Source of the DNA: Candidatus Kaiserbacteria bacterium RIFCSPLOWO2_01_FULL_45_25 | GTDB lineage: Bacteria > Patescibacteriota > Minisyncoccia > Phycocordibacterales > UBA918 | DNA length: 38,624 nucleotides | Assembly: GCA_001781415.1 (NCBI GenBank) | Contig: MFLT01000008.1 | Span: forward strand, 249,036 to 287,659 | Direction of reading: 5' to 3' | Part shown: one piece after another, positions 14,421-22,089 of the stretch | Position numbering within the stretch: the first letter of the stretch is position 1 | How the letters are laid out: each line of letters starts with the position of its first letter | Notes under the pieces: generated by a model | What the model was told of the DNA's origin: nothing | The model's database searches: none | The model's input: only the letters and a program-made list of their open reading frames with translations | Translations under genes and position numbers: made by a program

Positions 14421-14493
14421 GCGCCTATAGCTCAGCCGGTAGAGCAGCTCCCTTTTAAGGAGAAGGTCCCAGGTTCGATCCCTGGTGGGCGCA
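14421..14493 (+). tRNA. tRNA-Lys (anticodon TTT)
   Basis: Acceptor GCGCCTA/TGGGCGC, D-arm AGCTCAGCCGGTAGAGC, anticodon loop CTTTTAA (TTT), T-arm CCAGG-TTCGATC-CCTGG, discriminator A. CCA is not encoded (followed by CAGAAG). Confidence 0.95.
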
Positions 14494-14500
14494 CAGAAGC

Positions 14501-14542
14501 AAATACAAAAAGACCATCCGCCTGGATGGTCTTTTTGTATTT
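14501..14542 (+). terminator. Terminator hairpin of tRNA-Lys
   Basis: A 19-bp perfect stem (14501-14519 with 14524-14542, core AGACCATCC/GGATGGTCT) around GCCT, with T-rich 3' arm. A second 9-bp perfect hairpin, GAAAGAAAA-CTAC-TTTTCTTTC, follows at 14544-14565. Confidence 0.85.
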
Positions 14543-14566
14543 AGAAAGAAAACTACTTTTCTTTCG

Positions 14567-14578
14567 TGCTTCTGTGCG
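14567..14578 (+). repeat. Inverted copy of tRNA-Lys acceptor end (near copy)
   Basis: TGCTTCTGTGCG is the exact inverse of 14490-14501 (acceptor end plus trailer). It is followed by AGACGGAGACATG and a 10-bp hairpin, GTTTTATTCC / GGAATAAAAC, with loop CTTCCTA (14591-14617). Confidence 0.7.
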
Positions 14579-14627
14579 AGACGGAGACATGTTTTATTCC
14601 CTTCCTAGGAATAAAACGGTCGAGTCG

Positions 14628-14675
14628 GGGTCGAGAGTACTTATGAACGTAGTGAATTAGTAACTCGTGACCACA
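14628..14675 (+). repeat. tRNA-associated long hairpin, copy R3
   Basis: GGTCGAGAGTACTTA pairs with TTAGTAACTCGTGACC; outer sequence matches R2 on the other strand. Preceded by CGAGTCGG, equivalent to CGAGGCGG before R2. Confidence 0.8.
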
Positions 14676-14719
14676 AGTGCCTCTGTGCGAACCGCAGTGA
14701 TGCCGAAGGCGAGCGAGGT

Positions 14720-14785
14720 GGGGCCGAGAACACTTAGTAGATTTGGAGCGGAGCGAACAAATATACTTAGTGATTCGTGGCCACA
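14720..14785 (+). repeat. tRNA-associated long hairpin, copy R4
   Basis: GGCCGAGAACACTTAG ... CTTAGTGATTCGTGGCC. The outer GGCC/GGCC pair replaces GGTC/GACC of R5: a compensatory change. Preceded by GATGCCGAAGGCGAGCGAGGTGG-type sequence containing a GCC-GAA-GGC mini-hairpin, also seen before R7. Confidence 0.8.
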
Positions 14786-14822
14786 GACCTAACTGCCTTC
14801 AAGGGGTGTGTTTTATTTTGTA

Positions 14823-14870
14823 CGCCCACCAGGTGCAGCTTTTCGTTAGAAAAGCGTTGCACGGATCGAA
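14823..14870 (+). repeat. Inverted copy of tRNA-Lys 3' end split by a hairpin (far copy)
   Basis: CGCCCACCAGG (14823-14833) is the inverse of the acceptor/T-stem and GGATCGAA (14863-14870) of the T-loop. The insert 14834-14862 folds as TGCA-g-CTTTTC / GAAAAG-cgt-TGCA. The break point is equivalent to that behind tRNA-Arg(TCT) and tRNA-Ser. Confidence 0.85.
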
Positions 14871-14958
14871 AAGCTTTTGAGCTAGATTGAGCAAAGCGAA
14901 AATATAGTCAAAAGGTGTACAGCCCCTGTTAAGGCGAGATACCCCCGGTGGCTCAAGA

Positions 14959-15021
14959 GGTCGCGAACACTTAGTAGATTTGGAGTCGAAGACGAACAAA
15001 TATACTTAGTGATTCGTGACC
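14959..15021 (+). repeat. tRNA-associated long hairpin, copy R5
   Basis: GGTCGCGAACACTTAG ... CTTAGTGATTCGTGACC; the central 50 nt equal copy R1. Confidence 0.8.
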
Positions 15022-15031
15022 ACAGAAAAAA

Positions 15032-15056
15032 GTCGAGACTTATTACTAACTCGTGA
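15032..15056 (+). repeat. tRNA-associated hairpin, minimal copy R6
   Basis: GTCGAGACTTATTACTAAC followed by TCGTGACCACAA keeps only the outer stem (GTCGAG with CTCGTGAC) of the family. Confidence 0.55.
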
Positions 15057-15079
15057 CCACAATTAAAACACTGCCACCC

Positions 15080-15139
15080 TTGCCTCTTAACTAAATTTAT
15101 GTCATAGTATTTATCATTCGTTCTTAACCCAACCGGAGG
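15080..15139 (+). promoter_or_regulatory. Promoter and Shine-Dalgarno site of the 15145 gene
   Basis: TTGCCT (15080-15085) and TAGTAT/CATAGT (15103-15110) form a plausible promoter; GGAGG at 15135-15139 lies 5 nt before the ATG. A clear SD is rare among the neighbours. Confidence 0.6.
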
Positions 15140-15144
15140 CATTC

Positions 15145-15528
15145 ATGTTCTTTCCCCCAATTAACGGACTGGTGATCTTTACCCCCAACCAGGGTCACGG
15201 ACACCACGGTGTCATCTGCCACACCGAAAGAGATTTGGTGTTTATCTACGGCTTTCATCAAGGTAAAACCTTCGAGGTGAAAAGCGGTTCCTATCTCCCT
15301 TTCACCAAGGATAACTACCGGGAGATGTGCGACCAAAACTACTGGCCTGGCCTTAAGGTCATGGCTCCAAACCAGCACATCTACACCGTGACCGACGGTC
15401 GAAGGGACGCGTTTCGTTTTGACTACGAAATCACCACCGACTTCTTCGTACCATTCACAAGCTACCAACCCTGGCTACCACTCCGTTGGTTCACCCCTTG
15501 CGGCCACGCCAAAGACGGCTTTCACTGA
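15145..15528 (+). CDS. Orphan GC-rich gene, uncharacterised 127-aa protein
   Basis: The product (MFFPPINGLVIFTPNQGHGHHGVICHTERD...) is rich in aromatic residues, His and Cys and has no signal peptide or membrane helix. The N-terminal 60 residues could form a small beta-barrel (VIFTPNQGHGHHGVIC, FEVKSGSYLPF), but I recognise no family. Codons end mostly in C or G, unlike the AT-leaning neighbours, and the gene has its own promoter, a strong GGAGG site and its own terminator. It looks like a transferred single-gene cassette, together with the genes at 19392 and 30390. Confidence 0.75.
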   Translation: MFFPPINGLVIFTPNQGHGHHGVICHTERDLVFIYGFHQGKTFEVKSGSYLPFTKDNYREMCDQNYWPGLKVMAPNQHIYTVTDGRRDAFRFDYEITTDFFVPFTSYQPWLPLRWFTPCGHAKDGFH

Positions 15529-15546
15529 GCTCGTCAGCGCATCAAT

Positions 15547-15575
15547 CAAAAAGCGGCCTTCTCAGGTCGCTTTTT
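15547..15575 (+). terminator. Terminator of the 15145 gene
   Basis: AAAAAGCG-g-CC pairs with GG-t-CGCTTTTT around TTCTCA, followed by CTATTTC. Confidence 0.75.
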
Positions 15576-15589
15576 CTATTTCATTTAAA

Positions 15590-16291
15590 TTACAGCGTGA
15601 GCACCCACTCCTCAAGCGCAATATCCAAATCCCGCTTCCCTCTATGTCCCTCATGATAAAGAGTTAGCAACTGTCTAGACTTCTGTTCTACCAATTCAAG
15701 CGGAAAGGTACGGAGCGCACTCTTGGCTTTTTTATACGGGTAGTCTTTCATTCCCGCTTCTTCTGGAGTACGAGTCAGTGCTGCCAACCGAATCGACTTA
15801 AGCTGCCACCAAAATGTACCGATGATTTCTTCAGCCGCTAGGTTGTTTTGCTTGGCTTCCTGATACAAGAGCCAAAGATTACGCTTATCACGAAGCGCGA
15901 GTGCGTCCGCCATCACAAAGGGATTAAATTTAGCCGTCGCTGATTTTTTATACTCGTCTACCACTGATGCATGCTTGGTAATTTTCTTTTTCTCAGCTGC
16001 CAACATGTCTCCTTCAATCACAACGAATGTATGCACCGACTCTCCAATTACCTCAAGGGCAGCCATAAAATCCTCTTGAAAAATTGGATTTGAAGCTGGA
16101 GACTCAAGGAGATAAACCTCGCTTGGAGCAAATAGTGAGACACTTGAACCAAGAGCCAGCAATTGCCCAGGCTCGTACGTTTCAGCCTCTATCCGCAGAC
16201 ACTCTGCCCCTACCGGCAAGACTGCATCAATGGCTAAGTGGGCATGTTGCCGTACTTTTATCTGATCTGTTCCGTAAAATACTTGAAGCAT
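15590..16291 (-). CDS. holA: DNA polymerase III delta subunit-like protein
   Basis: The 233-aa product follows the delta-subunit pattern: N-terminal VFYGTDQIKVRQHAHLAIDAV (AAA+-like domain without a Walker A), an ASVVDEYKK / FNPFVMADALALRDKRNLWLLYQEAKQNN middle part and a C-terminal helical collar domain (IIGTFWWQLKSIRLAA ... LDIALEEWVLTL). It is shorter than E. coli HolA (343 aa). Delta opens the beta clamp (dnaN at 27261). It starts 7 nt after the polA stop, so the two form an operon. Confidence 0.82.
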   Translation of the reverse strand: MLQVFYGTDQIKVRQHAHLAIDAVLPVGAECLRIEAETYEPGQLLALGSSVSLFAPSEVYLLESPASNPIFQEDFMAALEVIGESVHTFVVIEGDMLAAEKKKITKHASVVDEYKKSATAKFNPFVMADALALRDKRNLWLLYQEAKQNNLAAEEIIGTFWWQLKSIRLAALTRTPEEAGMKDYPYKKAKSALRTFPLELVEQKSRQLLTLYHEGHRGKRDLDIALEEWVLTL

Positions 16292-16298
16292 GTGGTTC

Positions 16299-18686
16299 TT
16301 ATTTTTTATCCTCTAGGTCAGCCCAATTAGGGCCAACTGCTACGTCAACTTTTATTGGGACACCAAAGTTCTCTTTTCCTATCAAAACTCCTTCCATAAG
16401 ACCAACCAAGACGGGAATTTCTTTATCCAACAATTCATTTTTAATTTCAAATACCAATTCATCGTGCACCTGGAGTAACATTCGAATGTCACCCAACTTC
16501 TGACTATCTTTAAGATACCCATACACCTCATTCATCGCGATACGCATCACATCAGCGGCCGTGCCTTGAATAGGGGCGTTAATGGCCATACGCTCTGCTT
16601 GGGCTCGTATGAATGGGGCGTTGGAGCTAATGCCTGGGAAATGACGACGACGACCGAAGAGAGTTTCGGTGTAGCCATTATCCCTCGCATATTGTTTGGT
16701 CTCTTCGAGGTATTCAGCTAAGCGAGTGAAGGTGTTGAAGTACGCATTTAAGAATTGTTGTGCTTCTTCGCGTGACGTATCTCCCCCGAGATTAGCTCGA
16801 AGCGCATTAACTCCCATTCCATAGAGGATACCGAAGTTAATTACCTTGGCTTTGCGACGCATTTCACTAGTCACCTCGCTCGGGTCAACTCCGAACACTC
16901 GCACCGCTACTCCGGTATGAACATCTTCCCCACGATTAAAGATATCAATGAGCTTCTCATCGTGAGACATGATAGCAGCGATGCGCAGTTCAATCTGCGA
17001 ATAGTCGATACCGACCATGGTGTAGCCTTTATCAGCCACAAATGCACGTCTAATAGCGATACTCTCTTTGGTACGCACTGGAATATTCTGCAAGTTTGGA
17101 TCCCGTGACCCCATGCGACCAGTCGTGGTTCCTGTCTGCAGGAAAGTGGTGCGAATTCGACCATCTTCACTGACCTGGAGCGGCAACGTATCGGCGTAAG
17201 TTGAGACTAATTTTTGTAGTTCACGGTAGCGCAACAATAACGGAATGATTGGATGCTCGTCACGCAATTTCTCCAACTCTGATTCTTTGGTAGAACGCTG
17301 ACCACCGGCTGTCTTCTTTTGATTCTTTGGCTTTAGTGCCAGCGCATCAAATAAAATCTCTCCGAGTTGTTTTGGTGAATTGATATTAAACTCCATCCCC
17401 GCCTGCTCATAAATAGACAACTTCAAAGCGTCTAACTCTGTATGCATTTCAGCTGCCAAAGTCTTTAGGTAGGGTACATCAAGAGCGATACCGGTTTTGT
17501 TTATAGTGGCTATGGCCTCCTGTAGAGGCTTCTCAATTTTTTCATAGACATATTTAAGTCCAGCCTCAGCTTCAATTTTTGCTAGAAGCTTGGCTTTAAT
17601 TTCTGCAAAGTTGCTGGTCTCAAGATACGCTCGTCCATAATCAATGATGTCTTCAAAAGTGGGGTTGGTCCGCTCACTTTCAAGTAGCCAAAGTAAGATG
17701 CCGGTTTCGTGTACCTCCTCATTACTAATACCAGCTGTACTAGCTTCAATTACCGCCTCGGGTGAAAGCTGGAGTGCAGTCCGAACGCGAGTACCGAGAG
17801 TGCGGAATCCAAGCTCACTAAAGAGTGTGATGATTCTTTCTGGATCAGCTTCTTCGCGCCAGCTTTGAGCTGGTAATTCAAAGGTCACTGGCACATCCTC
17901 GCGAATAGTAGCTAGCATTTTTGAGAAACGAGCTTCCTCCTCTCCTTCTTTAAGTAGCTTCACAATGCGCGGCTTGATACCAGCCTCCAAGAAGGCCTCT
18001 TCACCCTTCTTTAGTTTTTTATAAATAGCATCGATGCCGCCAAACCCAACAATGAGTTCGGTCGCAGTCTTTTCACCAATACCAACAATCCCTGGGATGT
18101 TATCTGAGGTATCACCTCTGAGTCCCTTGTAGTCTGGTACCAACTTTGGCCCAAAACCAAAACGCTCTTTAACCGCGGCTTCGTCATACATGATAGTGTC
18201 TTTGATTCCCTTCTTAAGGGTGTATACCTGCACTCGCTTACCATCCACACACTGCATGGTGTCCATGTCACCCGAGGCAATAATAACCTCTAAATCTTTT
18301 TGGTTTTTAGTTTGAAAGGCAATGGTACCGAGGAGGTCGTCTGCTTCAAATCCAACCATTTCATAAATAGGAATACCAAAAGCAGCAAAGATGTCGCGAG
18401 AGCGAATAATTTGTGAGACTAAAGTGTCGTCAGTTTTTTCTCGTTTTCCTTTGTAGTCAGCAAAAGCATCGTGGCGGTAAGTTGGTTCCGGTAAGTCAAA
18501 ACACGCCACCATGTAATCAGGTTGGAAGTCTTCAACAATTTTTAAAACCATCGACACCACTCCATAAAGAGCGCCAGTTGGTTCGCCTGAGGGAGCAGTA
18601 AAGTCTGGAAGAGCGTGGTACGCTCGGTGCAAAATCGCGTGCGCATCAAGAAGGATTAGTCTTTTTTTGGTAGTTTTGGAAGTCAC
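16299..18686 (-). CDS. polA: DNA polymerase I
   Basis: The 795-aa product has a 5' nuclease domain (LLDAHAILHRAYHALP at the start; GFEADDLLGTIA, ASGDMDTMQCV, GLRGDTSDNIPGIVGIGEKTA) and a family A polymerase domain (TGRMGSRDPNLQNIPVRT, GIDYSQIELRIAA, RRKAKVINFGILYGMG, QVHDELVFEI). Between them (about 290-400) I see no acidic exonuclease motifs, so proofreading is probably absent, as in Taq polymerase. The start is GTG, fixed by TATACT 6 nt upstream. Acts in Okazaki fragment processing and repair. Confidence 0.96.
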   Translation of the reverse strand: MTSKTTKKRLILLDAHAILHRAYHALPDFTAPSGEPTGALYGVVSMVLKIVEDFQPDYMVACFDLPEPTYRHDAFADYKGKREKTDDTLVSQIIRSRDIFAAFGIPIYEMVGFEADDLLGTIAFQTKNQKDLEVIIASGDMDTMQCVDGKRVQVYTLKKGIKDTIMYDEAAVKERFGFGPKLVPDYKGLRGDTSDNIPGIVGIGEKTATELIVGFGGIDAIYKKLKKGEEAFLEAGIKPRIVKLLKEGEEEARFSKMLATIREDVPVTFELPAQSWREEADPERIITLFSELGFRTLGTRVRTALQLSPEAVIEASTAGISNEEVHETGILLWLLESERTNPTFEDIIDYGRAYLETSNFAEIKAKLLAKIEAEAGLKYVYEKIEKPLQEAIATINKTGIALDVPYLKTLAAEMHTELDALKLSIYEQAGMEFNINSPKQLGEILFDALALKPKNQKKTAGGQRSTKESELEKLRDEHPIIPLLLRYRELQKLVSTYADTLPLQVSEDGRIRTTFLQTGTTTGRMGSRDPNLQNIPVRTKESIAIRRAFVADKGYTMVGIDYSQIELRIAAIMSHDEKLIDIFNRGEDVHTGVAVRVFGVDPSEVTSEMRRKAKVINFGILYGMGVNALRANLGGDTSREEAQQFLNAYFNTFTRLAEYLEETKQYARDNGYTETLFGRRRHFPGISSNAPFIRAQAERMAINAPIQGTAADVMRIAMNEVYGYLKDSQKLGDIRMLLQVHDELVFEIKNELLDKEIPVLVGLMEGVLIGKENFGVPIKVDVAVGPNWADLEDKK

Positions 18687-18692
18687 ACTACC

Positions 18693-18698
18693 AGTATA
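18693..18698 (-). promoter_or_regulatory. -10 box of polA
   Basis: TATACT on the minus strand, 6 nt from the GTG start; predicts a leaderless mRNA beginning with GUG. Confidence 0.55.
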
Positions 18699-18789
18699 CT
18701 TATTTTTCGATAGCTCTGCACTAAAGAGGGCTCGGGTGCTAATTAATTTAGTTTTAATTATTTACTTTTATGCAACTATTTATTCATAA

Positions 18790-18817
18790 TTCTATGTATC
18801 ACGAATGATACATAGAA
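18790..18817. repeat. Perfect 12-bp hairpin with CGAA loop
   Basis: TTCTATGTATCA-CGAA-TGATACATAGAA, in the AT-rich gap between tsaE and polA. It has no T-run directly after it; it may still help end tsaE transcription, or be an operator-like palindrome. Confidence 0.6.
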
Positions 18818-18854
18818 AATAAGTCTTTTTAATTAGTGTTTGAGGTAAGAGATG

Positions 18855-19310
18855 TTATTTACCTTGATGGTAGGTTATTTGCCGCACCTCTAAGTCAGGC
18901 GTGGTGAAGGATAGAAAATGAGTGTTCTCTGGCAAAGCCTCATAAATTCTCTCGGCCCACTCAATACAAATAAGGGTCTTTGGTTGCTGCATAATTTCAG
19001 CCAAACGCAGTGGGCGCAGTTCGTCTTTATCTTCTATTCGATACGCATCCATGTGGATGAGAGTTGAGAAAGGTGCGCCAGGCGCAGTCTCATATCCTTT
19101 CATGATAGTAAAAGTGGGACTAGTGACCACATCTATCACCCCAAGGAGTTTAGCTAGAATCTGGACGAAGGTCGTCTTACCCGCGCCTAGGTCACCCGTA
19201 ATACCAACAACCACTGAGCCAGAAACTTCAGATTTAGAAATTTCATTTAAAAACTGTTCGGCAAAAAGAGCGAGTTCCTCTAAAGTATTTATAGTGTGTG
19301 TCTTTTCCAT
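18855..19310 (-). CDS. tsaE: tRNA t6A biosynthesis ATPase TsaE
   Basis: The 151-aa product has the P-loop GDLGAGKTTFVQ (about 38-49), then SPTFTIMKGYE, IHMDAYRIED and ICIEWAERI, all TsaE/YjeE signatures. TsaE works with TsaB/TsaC/TsaD in making N6-threonylcarbamoyladenosine at position 37 of ANN-decoding tRNAs, which would include the tRNA-Lys and tRNA-Arg(TCT) of this window. ATG 19310 is chosen over the longer in-frame start because TACAAT lies 6 nt upstream of it. Confidence 0.92.
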   Translation of the reverse strand: MEKTHTINTLEELALFAEQFLNEISKSEVSGSVVVGITGDLGAGKTTFVQILAKLLGVIDVVTSPTFTIMKGYETAPGAPFSTLIHMDAYRIEDKDELRPLRLAEIMQQPKTLICIEWAERIYEALPENTHFLSFTTPDLEVRQITYHQGK

Positions 19311-19316
19311 AGACGT

Positions 19317-19322
19317 ATTGTA
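19317..19322 (-). promoter_or_regulatory. -10 box of tsaE
   Basis: TACAAT on the minus strand, 6 nt from ATG 19310. Confidence 0.6.
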
Positions 19323-19336
19323 CAGATTTCTAAAAT

Positions 19337-19370
19337 AAAAACAGCCACACATGACGAGCATGGTGGCTGA
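19337..19370 (-). terminator. Terminator of the lipoprotein gene
   Basis: On the minus strand CAGCCAC ... GTGGCTG followed by TTTTTATTTT; lies directly upstream of the tsaE promoter. Confidence 0.75.
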
Positions 19371-19391
19371 GTTTGGTCTGGGCCGCTGGAT

Positions 19392-19766
19392 TCACTTCTC
19401 ACAGCCTTTCACGAGGGCCGTGGCCGCGGTCCGGAAGGAAGACCATTCTTCCTTGGCGGCCTCTTTGTAGAGCGCTTTGCACTCCTTGCGCTTGTCGGCC
19501 GCGACGGCCTTTGCGCCTTTCTGGTTCCCGGACGCCACGTTCGCAGCGTCATCTTCATAACTCCATATTGCAGCGGCCGCAAGCGCCGGCCCTGCAAAAG
19601 GAATCGCCACGAGTCCGACTCCGGTGGCGACTGCACCGCCGCCCAGCACCTTGGTCCGGGTGCTGATGCCGTCGTTTTTTGCGTTGCCGGTCAAGGACAT
19701 GCCGGCGCAGCCAGGCAGAAAGATGGCGGCTACCAAAATGATGGCAGAGAGTTTGAGGGTTCGCAT
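19392..19766 (-). CDS. Orphan GC-rich gene, small lipoprotein
   Basis: The 124-aa product has a signal peptide MRTLKLSAIILVAAIFLPGC with lipobox LPGC (Cys at about 20), a Gly/Ala-rich hydrophobic segment (about 44-70) and a Lys/Ala-rich C-terminal part with two Cys (about 95 and 122). No family recognised. The DNA is strongly GC-rich against its surroundings. It has a proper promoter (TTGCTT 19848-19853, 16 nt, TATAAT 19826-19831, minus strand), a leader of about 50 nt with AAGGA 7 nt before the ATG, and a terminator. The Lnt-like enzyme at 11838 could act on it. Confidence 0.75.
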   Translation of the reverse strand: MRTLKLSAIILVAAIFLPGCAGMSLTGNAKNDGISTRTKVLGGGAVATGVGLVAIPFAGPALAAAAIWSYEDDAANVASGNQKGAKAVAADKRKECKALYKEAAKEEWSSFRTAATALVKGCEK

Positions 19767-19825
19767 GATTGTGTCCTTTCGAAGAACAGTTTGAACAAGG
19801 GTGGGAGGAGAAATTACCAATACTA

Positions 19826-19853
19826 ATTATACATACTTTTCCAGAAAAAGCAA
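19826..19853 (-). promoter_or_regulatory. Promoter of the lipoprotein gene
   Basis: Minus strand TTGCTT (19848-19853) and TATAAT (19826-19831) with 16-nt spacing. Confidence 0.65.
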
Positions 19854-19911
19854 GTATCTTCCCCATCTGATGGGAATATTACTATGCTTCGCGTGATACA
19901 ATGAAGCGAAT

Positions 19912-21648
19912 ATGGTTCAATTTAATGATTCATTTGCTAACTCTCGTATCGAAATACTACGGCGAGATGAGGAGGAAAAACTGGTGCAGGCGCTCGCCCC
20001 ACAGTATGGTTTTGAGTACATAAATCTCAAGGGATATACCATTAATCCTGAAGCCTTGGGTATGTGCCCAGAAAAGAAGGCTAGGGCGGCCAAACTAGTG
20101 GTCTTTGACATGACCCACAAGTCTCTTTCGGTGGCCGTCCAAACCCCAAACAACCCAGTCACCTTGCAGCTCCTTGAAGAACTTCAAAATGACCGTCGTG
20201 ACCTTCATGTATTTATGTGTTCTCTGGGTAGTCTTGAACATGCCTGGAAGCGCTATGCCGACTTAATCGCCTCAAACGCTGAAAAGCGTGGGGTGTTTGA
20301 TATTAGTTCAGAAGACATCATCAACTTTAGTAAACTTATTACTAAAAAGGACGATGTGTCTGCCCAGATGGCCAAAATCAGCACCATGAATAACTCGCGG
20401 CGGATTACCGAGACTCTTGAGCTGATGCTGGCTGGTGCCCTTGGTCTGCGAGCATCAGACATTCACATTGAACCAGAACAAAACGTTATCCGGATGCGGT
20501 ACCGTCTTGATGGTGTGCTTCACGATGTGTTTGATATTGACCGCTATATTTATGAACGTTTGATGTCTCGCCTCAAACTCCTTTCAGGGATGACCCTAAA
20601 CCAAAAGAATGAAGCTCAAGATGGACGCTTTACCTTTGAGGTGGGCGAACAAGAAATTGACGTACGTGCCTCTATCATTCCTGGTGCCTCAGGTGAATCA
20701 ATTGTAATGCGTCTTTTGGATGCTGGAGTGGCTGGCTTTACGCTTGATAAAATTAAGCTAAACACTAGACTGCAAGAAATTATGGTTAACGAGCTCAAGA
20801 AGCCAAATGGCTTGATTGTAACCACTGGTCCAACTGGCTCTGGAAAGACTACCGCTCTCTACGCTTTCTTGCGCGAGACCCACAAAGAAGGAGTTAAGAT
20901 TATTACTATTGAAAACCCAGTTGAATACAAAATTGAAGGTATCGTTCAAACCCAAACTAGTGATGAATATACTTTCTCATCTGGACTCAGAGCCATTCTC
21001 CGCCAAGACCCTGACGTGATTTTGATTGGAGAAATCCGTGACCGTGAAGTAGCGGAAACAGCCTTACACGCTGCCCAGACTGGACACTTGGTATTCTCTA
21101 CCCTACACGCTAACAACGCGGCGGCAGCCTTCCCTCGTCTGATTGACCTAGGGGTTGATCCACGTGTACTTGGAACCTCTATCAATATTATTCTCGGACA
21201 ACGTTTGGTGCGTGTATTATGTGAAGAGTGTAAGGCTGCCTACCCAGCTTCTCCAGCCGAAGTACAGACTATTAAACAAATCCTCGACTCACACCCAGGA
21301 CACATCGAAGTAACTGAACCATTAACCCTATACAAAGCTGTTGGCTGTCCTGTCTGTCGAAACACTGGCTATAAAGGTCGCCTAGGAATCTTTGAAGCCA
21401 TCATGATGGATGAAGCGGTTGAAGAAGCGGTTATCCGTGACCCGCGCGAACACATCATTCTTGAAGCGGCGGCTCCCCAACAAATCCCAACCATGCTACA
21501 AGACGGTATGGAAAAAGTTATCACCGGCGTCACTTCACTTGATGAACTTGAGCGGGTGATTGAAATCCCCCTTACCACCAAACTCCAGGCCGCTACTACC
21601 GAACCGGACGACGATACCGACGCCTTCTTGTCTCACATTGTTACCTAG
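19912..21648 (+). CDS. pilB: Type IV pilus extension ATPase PilB (GspE family)
   Basis: The 578-aa product has an N-terminal MshEN-like domain (about 15-150), then the GspE core: Walker A GPTGSGKTT (about 306-314), Asp box ITIENPVEY, Walker B region DVILIGEIRD (about 365) and His box TGHLVFSTLHANNA. A zinc-type cysteine set follows, CEEC (about 436) and CPVC (about 479). It powers pilin polymerisation and pairs with the PilMNO set at 1109-3271. TACAAT lies 9 nt before the ATG. Confidence 0.94.
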   Translation: MVQFNDSFANSRIEILRRDEEEKLVQALAPQYGFEYINLKGYTINPEALGMCPEKKARAAKLVVFDMTHKSLSVAVQTPNNPVTLQLLEELQNDRRDLHVFMCSLGSLEHAWKRYADLIASNAEKRGVFDISSEDIINFSKLITKKDDVSAQMAKISTMNNSRRITETLELMLAGALGLRASDIHIEPEQNVIRMRYRLDGVLHDVFDIDRYIYERLMSRLKLLSGMTLNQKNEAQDGRFTFEVGEQEIDVRASIIPGASGESIVMRLLDAGVAGFTLDKIKLNTRLQEIMVNELKKPNGLIVTTGPTGSGKTTALYAFLRETHKEGVKIITIENPVEYKIEGIVQTQTSDEYTFSSGLRAILRQDPDVILIGEIRDREVAETALHAAQTGHLVFSTLHANNAAAAFPRLIDLGVDPRVLGTSINIILGQRLVRVLCEECKAAYPASPAEVQTIKQILDSHPGHIEVTEPLTLYKAVGCPVCRNTGYKGRLGIFEAIMMDEAVEEAVIRDPREHIILEAAAPQQIPTMLQDGMEKVITGVTSLDELERVIEIPLTTKLQAATTEPDDDTDAFLSHIVT

Positions 21649-21670
21649 AGCTCTCGGTAGTCTGAAATAC

Positions 21671-21697
21671 AAAAAACAGCTGGTCAAGCTGTTTTTT
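21671..21697 (+). terminator. Terminator of pilB
   Basis: AAAAAACAGCT-ggtc-AAGCTGTTTTTT. Confidence 0.85.
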
Positions 21698-21710
21698 AAT
21701 ACATCTATGC

Positions 21711-21716
21711 TATAGT
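21711..21716 (+). promoter_or_regulatory. Extended -10 of the structured ncRNA
   Basis: TGC-TATAGT; predicted start near 21723. Confidence 0.5.
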
Positions 21717-21723
21717 CGATTTA

Positions 21724-21935
21724 ACATCGTTCTTGAGGGGAAAAAATTCCAGAATATAACTCTCTAAGCAAGCTTCCGCATTGAAAGTGAACACCGCGCT
21801 AAGAGAAATTTTGCAGCACCCTCACTCGAAGTGAGAGCCACAAAAACCTCGCAACGTGCTCAGGTTGCTTAGAGAGTTATCCTCTGGAATATAAGGTGCG
21901 TAAGTTTGCCGTTGCCGGCTACTTGGAGAACGTTT
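21724..21935 (+). ncRNA. Structured ncRNA, possibly 6S RNA
   Basis: No ORF fits. The ends pair (CGTTCT 21728-21733 with AGAACG 21927-21932), then after an asymmetric internal loop a 26-nt helix with only two mismatched positions (21746-21771 with 21865-21890) encloses a large loop containing the hairpin CTCACT-CGA-AGTGAG. A closing stem, a long rod and an open central region over about 210 nt are typical of 6S RNA, which binds the RNA polymerase holoenzyme. The identity is inferred from shape; sequence motifs for SRP RNA, RNase P RNA and tmRNA are absent. Confidence 0.5.
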
Positions 21936-22077
21936 TACATTTTCTATACTAGCACACTTATAATTTTTTGTCAATACTTTCTCAAGCAGTTTCTTCTCTG
22001 TTCCCTCTTTATATATAAATTTACCCTTATTTGTATGGGTATTATCGAATTTGCACCACTTTCCAATAATAATTTGG

Positions 22078-22083
22078 TAGAAT
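22078..22083 (+). promoter_or_regulatory. -10 box of the ruvB operon
   Basis: TAGAAT, 6 nt before the ruvB ATG. Confidence 0.55.
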
Positions 22084-22089
22084 AACGTT

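Noticed and set aside
15124..15468. Minus-strand ORF of 114 codons opposite the 15145 gene
   Set aside because: The plus-strand frame has promoter, GGAGG site and terminator; the minus frame has none.
15521..15590. Integron attC sites behind the GC-rich orphan genes
   Set aside because: No paired R/L core sites (GTTRRRY-type) around any of the three genes, and no integron integrase in the window; only ordinary terminators are seen.
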